Below are positions 35,687 to 45,251 of a stretch of DNA of 64,000 nt, in pieces; position 1 is the stretch's first letter, and every line of letters begins with the position of its first letter. The position numbers and the translations under genes were made by a program. A model generated the notes under the pieces. That model saw only the letters and a list, made by a program, of their open reading frames with translations, ran no database searches and was not told where the DNA came from. This DNA comes from an uncultured Alteromonas sp. (GTDB taxonomy: Bacteria > Pseudomonadota > Gammaproteobacteria > Enterobacterales > Alteromonadaceae), in contig NZ_CAJXQY010000001.1 in the NCBI RefSeq assembly GCF_913058315.1, forward strand, positions 24,026 to 88,025, in the 5' to 3' direction.

Positions 35687-37732
35687 ATGACTACACTTGC
35701 ACTCGAACAGGTAGACAGCCTGCCTCTTTTTTCTCAAATAACCCCTGATCAGATAAAGCCTGCCGTCACTAAAGCGATAGATGATTGTAAGCAAACCATC
35801 GAGGCGGTAGTCGCCAGTGGCGATTATTCTTATGCCAATGTGGTTAGCAAAATTGATGAGGCGGATGATGTGCTGGGCAAAATATGGTCACCGGTTTCGC
35901 ACATGAACTCGGTTGTCAGCAGTGATGAATTGCGAGAGGCTCACGATGCCTGCCTGCCGCTGTTATCGGAATACGGGACCTGGGTGGGTCAGCATGAAGG
36001 TTTATTCCAGGCTTATAAAGCGCTACGCGACAGTGAAGAATACCTCCAGCTAGAGGAGTCCGAGCGTAAGGTAATTGATAACACGCTGCGCGATTTCACC
36101 TTGTCAGGCGTGGCTCTGCCGGGTGACAAGAAACAGCGCTTTGCTGAGATCCAGGCCCGATTATCTGAACTGTCTTCAACGTTCAGTAACAACGTGATGG
36201 ACGCCACCATGGGGTGGACCAAACACATCACTGATGAGGCGGAGTTGGCCGGGTTACCCGAATCGGCGCTGGACGCAGCCCAACAAGCGGCTCATCAAAA
36301 AGATCTGCAGGGCTGGCTGTTTACACTGGATATCCCCAGTTACCTGCCGGTGATGTTATATGCCGATAACCGCGAACTGCGCGAAGAAATGTATCGTGCC
36401 TACGCAACCCGCGCGTCCGATCAGGGGCCTAATGCAGGGCAGTGGGATAACACCGCGATTATTAACGAGACGCTGGCATTGCGCTCAGAAATTGCCACAT
36501 TGCTGGGATTTGCGAGCTACGCAGAGCGTTCTCTGGCCACCAAGATGGCCACGTCTACCGGTCAGGTAGTCGGGTTCCTGCGCGATCTCGCCGCAAAATC
36601 CAAACCGCAAGCCGAAAAAGAATTGGCGGAAGTGCGAGCCTATGCTGCGCAAAAACATCAGATGGATGAACTTGAATCCTGGGATGTGCCGTACTACAGC
36701 GAAAAGCTTAAGCAGGAGCGCTACAGTATTTCTGACGAAATACTGCGCCCTTATTTCCCCGAGAGTAAAGCCCTGGCCGGATTATTTACCGTAGTGGAAA
36801 AGCTCTACGGGCTGAATATTACGGAAGTCGAAAACGCCGATACGTGGCATAAAGATGTACGCCTGTTCTCCATTACCGACCGGGATGGCACTCTGCGTGG
36901 CCAGTTCTATCTTGATTTGTACGCCCGCCCTAAAAAGCGTGGTGGCGCGTGGATGGACGAATGCCGAGTGCGCCGTTTTCAGGCTTCTGGCGAGTTACAA
37001 ACGCCGGTGGCTTACCTTACCTGTAACTTTAACGGGCCGGTAGGCAAAAAGCCGGCGTTGTTTACACACGACGAAGTCGTAACGTTATTCCATGAGTTTG
37101 GCCATGGTATTCACCATATGCTTACTCAAATGTCGGTGCCGGGTGTGTCGGGTATTAACGGTGTACCCTGGGATGCCGTTGAGTTGCCCAGCCAGTTTCT
37201 GGAAAACTGGTGCTGGCAGGAAGAAGCGCTGGGCTTTATTTCCGGTCACTACGAAAGCGGTGAGCCCTTACCTAAAGAGCTCTTGGATAAAATGTTGGCG
37301 GCCCGCGACTATCAGGCTGCGATGCAGATGATTCGTCAGCTCGAATTCAGCTTATTTGACTTCCTGCTGCACATGGAAAACACCGGACAGGTAGACGTTC
37401 AGCAGGTACTTTCTCAGGTACGTAATGAAGTCGCGGTGATTCAGCCGCCCTCGTTTAACCGTTTCCAGCACAGTTTTGGACACATATTTGCCGGCGGTTA
37501 TGCGGCGGGTTATTACAGCTATAAATGGGCTGAAGTGTTGTCGGCTGATGCATTTAGCCGATTCGAAGAGGAAGGGATCTTCAACCCACAAACCGGTGCC
37601 GATTTCCTGCACAACATTCTTGAAATGGGCGGCAGTCGCGAGCCGATGGATTTATTCGTGGCGTTCAGAGGACGAGAGCCCAAAGTCGATGCGCTGCTGC
37701 GCCATAACGGTATTGTGGCAACGGAGGCCTGA
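35687..37732 (+). CDS. prlC: Oligopeptidase A (M3 metallopeptidase)
   Basis: 681 residues from the ATG at 35687 (MTTLALEQVDSLPLFSQI), the standard E. coli length of 680; the open frame upstream to 35573 runs through the hsp20 terminator and is not coding. Cytosolic zinc peptidase that degrades short peptides, including cleaved signal peptides. The zinc motif is FHEFGHGIHHML, with the downstream Glu of the family in the PSQFLENWCW region. Residues near the C-terminus (HIFAGGYAAGYYSYKWAEV) match the family substrate-recognition segment. The stop overlaps the start of the next gene by one base. Confidence 0.97.
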   Translation: MTTLALEQVDSLPLFSQITPDQIKPAVTKAIDDCKQTIEAVVASGDYSYANVVSKIDEADDVLGKIWSPVSHMNSVVSSDELREAHDACLPLLSEYGTWVGQHEGLFQAYKALRDSEEYLQLEESERKVIDNTLRDFTLSGVALPGDKKQRFAEIQARLSELSSTFSNNVMDATMGWTKHITDEAELAGLPESALDAAQQAAHQKDLQGWLFTLDIPSYLPVMLYADNRELREEMYRAYATRASDQGPNAGQWDNTAIINETLALRSEIATLLGFASYAERSLATKMATSTGQVVGFLRDLAAKSKPQAEKELAEVRAYAAQKHQMDELESWDVPYYSEKLKQERYSISDEILRPYFPESKALAGLFTVVEKLYGLNITEVENADTWHKDVRLFSITDRDGTLRGQFYLDLYARPKKRGGAWMDECRVRRFQASGELQTPVAYLTCNFNGPVGKKPALFTHDEVVTLFHEFGHGIHHMLTQMSVPGVSGINGVPWDAVELPSQFLENWCWQEEALGFISGHYESGEPLPKELLDKMLAARDYQAAMQMIRQLEFSLFDFLLHMENTGQVDVQQVLSQVRNEVAVIQPPSFNRFQHSFGHIFAGGYAAGYYSYKWAEVLSADAFSRFEEEGIFNPQTGADFLHNILEMGGSREPMDLFVAFRGREPKVDALLRHNGIVATEA

Positions 37733-38418
37733 TGGCAGCGGAAACCTTTGCCGCTATCTACGCTCGTGCGGCTGAACGAAAAGGCGGCGAGCGAGGCCTC
37801 GAATCGATTGTCAGTCAGCCTTTGCCGGCGGCTGGCGTTAAGGCGCTGAGCGACGACCGGGTGTTGTCGGCGGTGACTAAAAAAGTATTCCAGTCGGGAT
37901 TTGTCTGGCGGATTATCGAACAAAAATGGCCGGAGTTTGAAGCGTTGTTTTTCAACTTCGACGTTGAGAAAGTACTGTTGATGTCAGACGAAATGCTAGA
38001 ACAACGGGCTACCGATAAACGCATTGTCCGTAATCTTAAAAAAGTCATGACAATCCGTGATAATGCTTTGATGCTTAACGATATCCGGATCTCCCACGGG
38101 AGCTTCGGGCAGTTTGCCAGTGAGTTTACCGGTGCCGGTATCATTGACCTGTGGGCTCACCTCAAAAAACACGGGGCAAGGCTGGGAGGCAATACCGGGC
38201 CTTATGCGCTGCGTGCGCTGGGGATAGATACGTTTTTGCTCAGTCGGGACGTAGAAGGGTACTTTCGCGCCTATGACCTGATCAGTGGTGGTCTCACCTC
38301 CAAACAAAGTCTGACTACCATTGCCACCACATTTGCCGACTGGCAGGCGCAAAGCGGTCGGAGTTTGCAGGAGTTGAGTCAAATACTCGCTTATAGCTGC
38401 GGCGACAACCGGGTTTAA
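37732..38418 (+). CDS. DNA-3-methyladenine glycosylase I-like protein
   Basis: 228 residues, starting at the last base of the prlC stop. The HhH-GPD-type helical fold is suggested by LSAVTKKVFQSGFVWRIIEQKWPEFEALFFNFD and the later GNTGPYALRALGIDTFLLSRDV segment, similar in order to Tag (COG2818). The N-terminal Cys/His residues of the Tag zinc snap are missing, and it is longer than E. coli Tag at the C-terminus (SCGDNRV). It may be a divergent alkylation-repair glycosylase; the enzymatic role is inferred. Confidence 0.8.
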   Translation: MAAETFAAIYARAAERKGGERGLESIVSQPLPAAGVKALSDDRVLSAVTKKVFQSGFVWRIIEQKWPEFEALFFNFDVEKVLLMSDEMLEQRATDKRIVRNLKKVMTIRDNALMLNDIRISHGSFGQFASEFTGAGIIDLWAHLKKHGARLGGNTGPYALRALGIDTFLLSRDVEGYFRAYDLISGGLTSKQSLTTIATTFADWQAQSGRSLQELSQILAYSCGDNRV

Positions 38419-38449
38419 ACAACGCAAATACGCAAACAAGGCTATATCC

Positions 38450-39130
38450 ATGGAAGACAAGCAATATCCTTATGTGTTATTCGACCTCGACGGCACGCTG
38501 GTAGACAGCGTGCCCGATCTCGCTTACTGCGTTGATGAGGCTATGCTGGCGGCGGGGCTGCCTGCACGAGGCATCGAAGCGGTTCGATGCTGGGTTGGCA
38601 ATGGCATTGAAAAGCTCATGAAGCGGGCCGTGACAGGAAGCATGGAGGATGAACCTGAACCCCATTTGTTTAACCAGGCTTATCAGGCTTTCCTGACTGC
38701 TTATAAAGCCCATAACGCTAAACGCAGCACGGTTTACGAGGGCGTGCAGCCAACCCTTGAATGGCTCTGTGCGAACGGTTATCAGCTTGCGTGCGTAACC
38801 AATAAAGCCGAAGCGTTTACACTACCGTTGCTAGCCGAAAAAGGCCTCGCCGGTTATTTTTCTGTGGTGGTCAGTGGCGATACCTGTACCCATAAAAAAC
38901 CTCACCCGCAACCACTGCTGTTTGCCCTCGATAAACTGGGCGGAGAACCTTCCAAGGCGCTGATGATCGGTGATTCTAAATCCGATATTCATGCCGCCAG
39001 AGCCGCCGGTTGTGCGGTATTTGCTCTGCCCTACGGTTATAATCACGGTGAAGATATTGAGAATTATCATCCGGACCGGGTATTAGATTCGCTGGCCGAA
39101 CTACCGGCTGTGTTTGTCACCGGTCAATAA
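38450..39130 (+). CDS. gph: Phosphoglycolate phosphatase (HAD family)
   Basis: 226 residues. HAD subfamily IA phosphatase: motif I FDLDGTLVDSVPD, motif II VTNKAE, motif III lysine in KKPHPQPLLFALD, motif IV MIGDSKSDIHAARAAG. The cap domain and length match Gph, which removes 2-phosphoglycolate made during DNA 3'-end repair. The neighbouring Tag-like glycosylase gives a shared DNA-repair context (inference). Confidence 0.92.
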   Translation: MEDKQYPYVLFDLDGTLVDSVPDLAYCVDEAMLAAGLPARGIEAVRCWVGNGIEKLMKRAVTGSMEDEPEPHLFNQAYQAFLTAYKAHNAKRSTVYEGVQPTLEWLCANGYQLACVTNKAEAFTLPLLAEKGLAGYFSVVVSGDTCTHKKPHPQPLLFALDKLGGEPSKALMIGDSKSDIHAARAAGCAVFALPYGYNHGEDIENYHPDRVLDSLAELPAVFVTGQ

Positions 39131-39269
39131 CACTGGCAGTGACATTATGAACAGGATGGTAAGCGCCCACGGTTTTGGTTACACTTGCCGCATTGCATCA
39201 GCCGGCTCATCATTCTCTCTCACGCTATAAAGAAGTGAGAACCCGGACTCTAAAAAGAAGAACTTACCC

Positions 39270-40055
39270 ATGTCAGAACAACAAACACCAAACAGTGATG
39301 AAACCCGCCCATCTGAACAGTCGACCCATTTCGGGTTTAAAACTGTTGAGCGCACCCAAAAGGCGTCAATGGTGGCAGGTGTCTTTGATTCCGTAGCGGC
39401 TAAATACGATGTAATGAACGACTTTATGTCGATGGGGATTCATCGGTTATGGAAACGCTATACCATTGACTGTAGTGGTATTAAAAGCGGTCAAAAGGTC
39501 CTCGATCTGGCAGGTGGAACTGGCGATTTGGCTGCCCGGTTTTCTCGTCTGGTCGGCCCGTCCGGTCAGGTGGTTCTGGCCGATATCAACCATTCCATGC
39601 TGTCGGTAGGCCGCGACAAACTTCGCGACAAAGGCGTAGTGGGGAACGTGGATTATGTGCAGGCCAACGCCGAAGCCCTGCCATTCCCGGATAATCACTT
39701 TGATTTAGTCACCATGGCTTTTGGCCTGCGCAACGTGACCGACAAAGACAAAGCGCTGGCGTCTATATTCAGAATTCTGAAGCCGGGCGGACGTTTGCTG
39801 GTGCTGGAATTTTCTAAGCCAACCAATGAGATGGTTTCGAAAACCTATGACTGGTATTCGTTTAATGTACTACCAACCATGGGGCAACTGGTGGCTAATG
39901 ATCGCGAGAGTTATCAGTACCTGGCTGAGTCTATTCGCATGCACCCGGATCAGGAAACCCTGAAATCCATGTTTGAAAACGCCGGTTTCGAGCGCTGCGA
40001 CTACCAAAACCTGACCGGCGGGATTGTCGCTCTGCACCGGGGTTATAAATTTTAA
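39270..40055 (+). CDS. ubiE: UbiE, demethylmenaquinone/2-methoxy-6-polyprenylbenzoquinol methyltransferase
   Basis: 261 residues. SAM-dependent C-methylation step shared by ubiquinone and menaquinone synthesis. The conserved [24 protein letters not shown] motif [33 protein letters not shown] and the C-terminal [11 protein letters not shown] are present. It is the first gene of the ubiE-ubiJ-ubiB cluster; the stop shares one base with the ubiJ start. Confidence 0.97.
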   Translation: MSEQQTPNSDETRPSEQSTHFGFKTVERTQKASMVAGVFDSVAAKYDVMNDFMSMGIHRLWKRYTIDCSGIKSGQKVLDLAGGTGDLAARFSRLVGPSGQVVLADINHSMLSVGRDKLRDKGVVGNVDYVQANAEALPFPDNHFDLVTMAFGLRNVTDKDKALASIFRILKPGGRLLVLEFSKPTNEMVSKTYDWYSFNVLPTMGQLVANDRESYQYLAESIRMHPDQETLKSMFENAGFERCDYQNLTGGIVALHRGYKF

Positions 40056-40678
40056 TGCCAGTGGCTCCTCTTTTTACGGCCACCATCGAAGCGGCGCTGA
40101 ACAAAGTACTGTCGCTGGATCCTGATGCGACAGCAAAACTGAGTCGCCTGCAGGGCAAACGCCTGGTTGTCGAACTTGAAGACCTCAAACAGCGCTATGC
40201 GTTGGTTTTTTCAAGCAAGGTGGATGTGCTGGCGCTGACCGACGTTGAGGATGAGGTGAATCAGGATGAATGCCTGATAAAGACTCGTCTGAGCGTTCTG
40301 CCTCAGTTGCGGGACACCAGTCAGTTAACCCGTTTAATTAAAAGCGGTGAGCTGGAAGTGAAGGGTGAGCTGGCCATCGCCCAGGCGTTTTCCGGACTAT
40401 TACAGTCGTTGAACATTGATTTGGAAGAGCAGTTGGCAGTGCGAACCAATGACGTTGTGGCTCATGAGGTATTTTCTCTGGCTGCAAAAGTGCAGGCACA
40501 GCTAAAAAAAGCCGGTCTCAAAGCCGAGGCCATTCTGGGCAGTACATTAACTGATGAGAAGCAACTGGCAGCCCATAGGCTGGCGGTGATGCATTTTTCT
40601 GATCAGGTCAGCAGTCTGCGCGATGACAGCGAACGTTTTGAGGCGCGTCTTGAGCGGCTGGAACGGAGTAAACAGTAG
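40055..40678 (+). CDS. ubiJ: UbiJ, ubiquinone biosynthesis accessory factor with SCP2 domain
   Basis: 207 residues. The SCP2-like lipid-binding domain at about 15-120 ([17 protein letters not shown]) is followed by a charged coiled-coil C-terminus. UbiJ binds polyprenyl intermediates and organises the soluble Ubi complex with UbiK. Starts on the last base of the ubiE stop. Weak sequence conservation is normal; position is the strongest evidence. Confidence 0.9.
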   Translation: MPVAPLFTATIEAALNKVLSLDPDATAKLSRLQGKRLVVELEDLKQRYALVFSSKVDVLALTDVEDEVNQDECLIKTRLSVLPQLRDTSQLTRLIKSGELEVKGELAIAQAFSGLLQSLNIDLEEQLAVRTNDVVAHEVFSLAAKVQAQLKKAGLKAEAILGSTLTDEKQLAAHRLAVMHFSDQVSSLRDDSERFEARLERLERSKQ

Positions 40679-40683
40679 GGACT

Positions 40684-42315
40684 ATGCAGTTACTGAGGAT
40701 TTACCATATTAATCGGGTCATGCTGGAGCATGGTCTGGACGAATTGATCCCTGCTAAATGGTTGCCCTGGTATGTGCGCCTGATGCGGACGAGTATCTTT
40801 TGGATCCGTAACCAGCATAAAGAGAAAAATGCTGGTGCCCGTTTAACCCTGGCTTTGCAGGCTCTGGGGCCGGTATTTATTAAATTCGGCCAGATGCTTT
40901 CCACCCGCCGCGATTTACTGCCACCGGAAATAGCCAACGAGCTGGCCATGTTGCAGGACCGGGTCAAACCTTTCGACAGCCAGCGAGCCCAGGCCATTAT
41001 TCTCAAAGCGCTGAATGTCCCGTCTCTCGATAAGGTATTCAGCGAATTCAGTGAAACACCGCTGGCCTCGGCAAGTATCGCCCAGGTGCACGCGGCCAGA
41101 TTGAAAGACTGCAATACCGACGTGGTCGTGAAAGTATTACGGCCGGATATTCGTAAAACCATTAAAGCCGATACGGAACTGATGCTCACCTTTGCCAAAG
41201 TGCTGCAAAAGTGGTTACCCGACGGTAAGCGTTTACGCCCGGTTGAGGTGGTGAAAGAATACGAAAAAACCATCGTTGATGAACTGGATCTCAACCGGGA
41301 AGCGGCCAATGGCATGCAACTCGGACGCAATTTTGAAGGCTCCGAAGCGCTTTATGTACCTAAAATCTACAGTGATTTTTGTACTAAGAATGTGCTGGTG
41401 ATGGAACGTATTTACGGCATCCCCATCTCCAATATTGAAGCTTTGATTGAGCAGGATACAAATTTACGCATTCTGGCAGAGCGTGGTGTAGAGGTTTTCT
41501 TTACGCAAGTTTTCCGCGACAGCTTTTTTCATGCCGATATGCACCCTGGCAACATTTTTGTGTCACGGGAAAACCCACAAAACCCGCAGTATATTGCCAT
41601 TGATTTTGGCATAGTCGGCACGCTGAACCAGGAAGACAAGCGGTACCTGGCCGAGAACTTTATTGCGTTTTTCAATCGTGACTATCGAAAAGTCGCGCAA
41701 TTACATGCCGATTCTGGCTGGGTACCCTCGGATACCAATATCGATGAATTCGAGGTGGCTATCCGTACGGTTTGCGAACCAATTTTCCAGAAGCCGCTGG
41801 CCGAGATTTCGTTTGGCAATGTGCTGGTGCAGCTGTTTAATACTGCACGGCGTTTTAATATGGTGGTGCAGCCACAACTGGTACTGTTGCAAAAAACACT
41901 GCTCTATATAGAAGGCCTGGGCCGCCAGTTATACCCCCAGCTGGACTTATGGCAGACCGCCAAACCTTTCCTGGAAAACTGGATGCGCGAGCAAATAGGC
42001 GTGCGGGCGATGTTTTCTAAGGTGAAGTCTAACCTGCCTTACTGGAGTGAAAAGCTGCCGGATATGCCGGACTTGCTTTACGACACACTGAAACAGGTTA
42101 AACACTTTCCGGAAAAACAGCAGCAGGCTAATGCCGCGCTGTTGCAGCAACAAAAACGTGCGCAAAAAGCATTGCACTTTAGCATTGTGGGCGCCACGTT
42201 AATTATTGTAGCGGCCATTCTGCCATTATATCCGGCTCACTGGAGCTTGTCGGCGGGGTTTACCTTGCTCGGTTCTGGCTGTTGGTTTGTTGCCTGGTGG
42301 AAGGGCCGGCGCTGA
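40684..42315 (+). CDS. ubiB: UbiB, ABC1/ADCK-family ubiquinone biosynthesis protein
   Basis: 543 residues. Atypical kinase/ATPase of the UbiB family needed for ubiquinone synthesis. The KxGQ-type motif is [16 protein letters not shown], the family Ala-rich loop is [11 protein letters not shown], catalytic segments are [32 protein letters not shown] and IDFGIVG. Two C-terminal membrane helices lie at about 497-540 ([20 protein letters not shown] and [15 protein letters not shown]). Five bases separate it from ubiJ. tatABC, which often follows, is absent here. Confidence 0.97.
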   Translation: MQLLRIYHINRVMLEHGLDELIPAKWLPWYVRLMRTSIFWIRNQHKEKNAGARLTLALQALGPVFIKFGQMLSTRRDLLPPEIANELAMLQDRVKPFDSQRAQAIILKALNVPSLDKVFSEFSETPLASASIAQVHAARLKDCNTDVVVKVLRPDIRKTIKADTELMLTFAKVLQKWLPDGKRLRPVEVVKEYEKTIVDELDLNREAANGMQLGRNFEGSEALYVPKIYSDFCTKNVLVMERIYGIPISNIEALIEQDTNLRILAERGVEVFFTQVFRDSFFHADMHPGNIFVSRENPQNPQYIAIDFGIVGTLNQEDKRYLAENFIAFFNRDYRKVAQLHADSGWVPSDTNIDEFEVAIRTVCEPIFQKPLAEISFGNVLVQLFNTARRFNMVVQPQLVLLQKTLLYIEGLGRQLYPQLDLWQTAKPFLENWMREQIGVRAMFSKVKSNLPYWSEKLPDMPDLLYDTLKQVKHFPEKQQQANAALLQQQKRAQKALHFSIVGATLIIVAAILPLYPAHWSLSAGFTLLGSGCWFVAWWKGRR

Positions 42316-42630
42316 GCTCTCGCGCTGACTGACAGGCCTTTTTTTTGCTGGCGAATCAGTTATTTCAATATGAGCTTAAAATTAATTTTTAATGAAATTA
42401 AAGAGTTTGGATGATTTTTAGTATCAATTTACTCAGCGTGTGGTTATAGTGGTATTGTTCTTTAAATAGTTGTGCTTTCGTTCGTTACTAACGTCGCGCA
42501 GTTATAAACGCTAACGAAAGTTAGCGCTGTATGACCTGTTTGATAGTTTTGCCGTGAGTCACCTCTAGTTAAAGAAGCAAGTTCGTGTCACATGGCACAA
42601 AGGTTTTACAGAGTTTTTTTTGAGGTTTTC
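42316..42630 (+). other. Intergenic region and long leader of the cold-shock gene
   Basis: 315 bases without a gene. A TATAGT -10-like hexamer at 42445-42450 would give a leader of about 170 bases before the CspA-like gene, as is typical for cold-shock mRNAs. The leader contains a 7-bp hairpin with a GAAA tetraloop. A C/T-rich stretch with eight T at 42341-42348 may terminate ubiB. Confidence 0.5.
42509..42526 (+). promoter_or_regulatory. GNRA-capped hairpin in the cold-shock leader
   Basis: CGCTAAC (42509-42515), loop GAAA, GTTAGCG (42520-42526): a perfect 7-bp stem with a stable GNRA tetraloop, about 105 bases upstream of the start codon. CspA-type leaders switch structure with temperature; this stem is a candidate part. 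Confidence 0.5.
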
Positions 42631-42840
42631 ATGTCTAAAGTAACTGGTACCGTTAAGTGGTTTAATGCTGAAAAAGGGTATGGCTTTTTAACGCAGGACG
42701 ACGGCGGTAAAGACGTATTTGTTCATTTTCGTGCGATCGTCTCTGATGGGTACAAAACCCTGGTAGAAGGTCAGAAAGTTCAATTTGAAGTTGAACAAGG
42801 ACAAAAAGGTCTGCAGGCGGCTAACGTACAAGCCATCTAA
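42631..42840 (+). CDS. CspA-family cold-shock protein
   Basis: 69 residues from the ATG at 42631 ([20 protein letters not shown]); the frame is open to 42592 but that part has no likeness. Single-strand nucleic-acid-binding OB fold. RNP1 reads KGYGFL and RNP2 DVFVHF, with the basic/aromatic surface intact. The TGAGG upstream is ten bases from the ATG. A long structured leader and a short terminator flank it, so it is a single-gene unit. Confidence 0.96.
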   Translation: MSKVTGTVKWFNAEKGYGFLTQDDGGKDVFVHFRAIVSDGYKTLVEGQKVQFEVEQGQKGLQAANVQAI

Positions 42841-42850
42841 ATGATTTGTG

Positions 42851-42876
42851 AGGCCCCTGCTGAAAGGTAGGGGCCT
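42851..42876 (+). terminator. Terminator of the cold-shock gene
   Basis: AGGCCCCTGC and GTAGGGGCCT arms with one G-T wobble, loop about six bases, followed by TCTCTATT. The T tract is weak. Confidence 0.75.
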
Positions 42877-42985
42877 TCTCTATTCAAAATCACTTTTCTG
42901 GTGATTTACTGGTAACCAATCACACTTGCGGTGAGCGGTACGCTTACGTCCGGCATGGCGAATGTGGCTAAAGAGCATACTGACC

Positions 42986-43594
42986 ATGAAGCGCGTTTTT
43001 CAATTTTTCCTGTTTCTTACCTGTTTTTTTCAGCTAACCCAGTCTTTGGCAAACGATGATCCCGTTGTATCTATCGCTTCTCATACGCTAACTGAAAGCG
43101 ACTTTGAACCCACTCCCGAAGAGTTGAAAAATCTGCAGGATGATCCCATGGGCTCTGAGCGCCGTGAGATGCAAAATTTTTCGACTATTGTGGAGTTTGT
43201 TCAGCATCATTTCGTGCTCGACTTCGCCAAAGAAAATAACCTGACGGCGGCGCCTGAATTTGTCGCTTCGTTTAAAGCCGCTTTTGGCAATGAGTCGCTA
43301 AGCAGCGAAAAGCTCGACGAACTAGCCCACTTTGCCGCGCTGCAGTTTGCTGTGGATGCCTATTTGTACCAAACTCATGGTGGCCGTGTGGTGTTCGATC
43401 AGAGCCATCCTATGTTTCCGATTGAAGCTTATTTTAATGCCTACAAAGCTTACACGGAAAGCCAGCAACTGGTGTTTTACGATGACGAGCTAGCCAATAT
43501 CTGGTGGCTTGGGTTTGTAAGGCCCAATGCCATTGAAATTGCTGCCGACGAGATTGATTTTAGCGCTCCATGGTGGCACTCACTCGGCTCGTAG
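42986..43594 (+). CDS. Exported protein of unknown function
   Basis: 202 residues from the ATG at 42986 (MKRVFQFFLFLTCFFQLTQSLAND); an in-frame start at 42962 is unlikely. A clear signal peptide ends about residue 23. The mature part is mostly helical and acidic (TPEELKNLQDDPMGSERREM, FVASFKAAFGNESLSSEKLD) and ends in a Trp-rich tail (WWLGFVRP, APWWHSLGS). There are no cysteines after the signal and no domain I recognise. Its stop is two bases from the stop of the convergent cysteine-synthase-like gene. Confidence 0.8.
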   Translation: MKRVFQFFLFLTCFFQLTQSLANDDPVVSIASHTLTESDFEPTPEELKNLQDDPMGSERREMQNFSTIVEFVQHHFVLDFAKENNLTAAPEFVASFKAAFGNESLSSEKLDELAHFAALQFAVDAYLYQTHGGRVVFDQSHPMFPIEAYFNAYKAYTESQQLVFYDDELANIWWLGFVRPNAIEIAADEIDFSAPWWHSLGS

Positions 43595-43596
43595 CT

Positions 43597-44553
43597 CTAT
43601 TCAAACAGAGCGGTTGAATAATACCGTTCAGCACCATCGGCGAGTATAGCGACAATAGTTTTGCCCTGAAATTCTGGCCGGCTGGCCAGTGCCAGAGCCG
43701 CCGTCACAGTGGCCCCCGATGATATGCCCGCAGCGATTCCTTCCTTACGGGCGAGTAATCTGGCCGTCTCTATAGCCTGTTGGCAATCAACGGTCAGCAC
43801 TTCGTCAATCAGGCTGCGATCGAGTCCTTTAGGGATGTGTCCCGGATTAATCCCCTGAATAGCGTGTTCACCACCTTGCCCTTGACTTAATAACGGACAG
43901 GCACTCGGTTCCGCCGCAATAATGTTAATCGCGGGGTGGTGTGCTTTCAGGAAGCGGGCCATGCCGGTAAGGGTGCCCCCGGTGCCCATACAGGCAACGA
44001 GCGCATCGATGTGACCGCCGGTTTGCTGCCAAACCTCACTTGCCGTTGTGTGTTGGTGCGCGGCTGCGTTAGCCGGATTTTCAAACTGATTCATCGACAC
44101 AGCGCCGTCTATCTTGTGTAGCAGAGCTTCAGCATGAGCGATTGCGCCGGGCATGCCTTTGGCACGTTCAGTGGTTATCAGCTGGGCGCCATAATGACGA
44201 ATCATCAGCTGTCTTTCCTTCGACATATGCTCGGGCATCACAATAGTCACCGGTATGCCATACACCGCGCCCAACCAGGCGCAGGCTACGCCGCTGTTAC
44301 CGGAAGTGGCTTCAATAACATGCGTGATGTGACCATTATGCTGACGCAGTAAATCCTCAAGCATCGATAAAGCCGCTCGGTCTTTAATTGACCCCGCCGG
44401 ATTAAAATACTCCAGTTTGAGCAGTACCCTGGCTTTCGTCGCCGGCGCGTCTGCCAGGCGGTTAAGCTGAACCATCGGCGTATTGCCGATGGTTTGAGTG
44501 ATACAGTGATGAAAGGTTGCAGGCTGAGCAAAGACCGGGGCTGAATCAAACAT
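43597..44553 (-). CDS. Cysteine synthase/cystathionine beta-synthase-family PLP enzyme
   Basis: 318 residues from the ATG at 44551-44553 (MFDSAPVFAQPATFHHCITQTIGNTPMVQL), with AGGTCG upstream; the longer open frame to 44787 runs into the divergent regulator. PLP-binding lysine in NPAGSIKDRAALSM, ATSGNSGVACAWLGA loop, and the phosphate loop GTGGTLTGMARFL are present. It is closest to CysM/CysK. The adjacent divergent DecR-like regulator, a cysteine-responsive family, suggests a role in cysteine breakdown or detoxification as well as, or instead of, synthesis (inference). Confidence 0.92.
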   Translation of the reverse strand: MFDSAPVFAQPATFHHCITQTIGNTPMVQLNRLADAPATKARVLLKLEYFNPAGSIKDRAALSMLEDLLRQHNGHITHVIEATSGNSGVACAWLGAVYGIPVTIVMPEHMSKERQLMIRHYGAQLITTERAKGMPGAIAHAEALLHKIDGAVSMNQFENPANAAAHQHTTASEVWQQTGGHIDALVACMGTGGTLTGMARFLKAHHPAINIIAAEPSACPLLSQGQGGEHAIQGINPGHIPKGLDRSLIDEVLTVDCQQAIETARLLARKEGIAAGISSGATVTAALALASRPEFQGKTIVAILADGAERYYSTALFE

Positions 44554-44647
44554 ATTAATGGCGACCTGGAGTAACAATAAGAGGCTAAAGTATGTTCTGA
44601 AAGCCATAGAATACGTTGCTAAAATTTTCGATAAATGCCATTGTCGT

Positions 44648-44692
44648 AGAATTATAAACCTCAAATTTATTGGTATTGTGAAAAATAATTCT
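44648..44692. promoter_or_regulatory. Inverted repeat at the divergent DecR-like/cysM-like promoter
   Basis: AGAATTAT (44648-44655) and ATAATTCT (44685-44692), perfect 8-bp arms 29 bases apart, the second ending right before the regulator ATG. Candidate Lrp/AsnC-type operator. Confidence 0.45.
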
Positions 44693-45151
44693 ATGGATGA
44701 GACGGATAAAAAAATTCTGGCACTTTTGCAACGTGACTGTGAAATAGCCGTACAGGATATCGCCGAACAGGTTGGACTGACGACCACACCCTGTTGGCGA
44801 CGTATTCAGCGTTTGCAGCAACAGGGGCCTATAACGCGTAAAGTGGCATTGTTGGATGCTCAGGCTCTGGGATTAAAACTTACCGTGTTTGTACAGGTCA
44901 AGGCCGGTCGGCACGATGAGAAGTGGTTAACGGAATTTGCCCGGCATTGCAGTGCCTTTGATGAAGTTGTGGAGTTTTACCGGATGTCCGGTGAGTATGA
45001 TTACTTACTCAAGGTCATGGTAGCCGATATGCAAAGCTTTGATCACTTTTATAAAAGGTTGATCAAAAACATGCCTATGGGCGATGTCACCTCAAGTTTT
45101 GCGATGGAACAAATAAAGTACACAACTTCGCTGCCTTTAAACGGGATTTAA
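44693..45151 (+). CDS. Lrp/AsnC-family regulator, DecR-like
   Basis: 152 residues from the ATG at 44693; the open frame upstream to 44558 crosses the intergenic region. Winged HTH (AVQDIAEQVGLTTTPCWRRI) and RAM effector domain. The C-terminal part (DVTSSFAMEQIKYTTSLPL) and the TTTPCWRR segment closely match E. coli DecR (YbaO), which activates a cysteine desulfidase in response to cysteine. Divergent from a cysteine-synthase-like enzyme with a shared operator candidate, so that enzyme is its probable target. Confidence 0.92.
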   Translation: MDETDKKILALLQRDCEIAVQDIAEQVGLTTTPCWRRIQRLQQQGPITRKVALLDAQALGLKLTVFVQVKAGRHDEKWLTEFARHCSAFDEVVEFYRMSGEYDYLLKVMVADMQSFDHFYKRLIKNMPMGDVTSSFAMEQIKYTTSLPLNGI

Positions 45152-45251
45152 CCAGGCTACAAGCAGTAAAGTGTATAATGTTACCCACAAAAGCTAACAA
45201 TTAAAGCTTATCTGAAAGCTACCCTACAAATACAATAAACAGGAGATGAGG

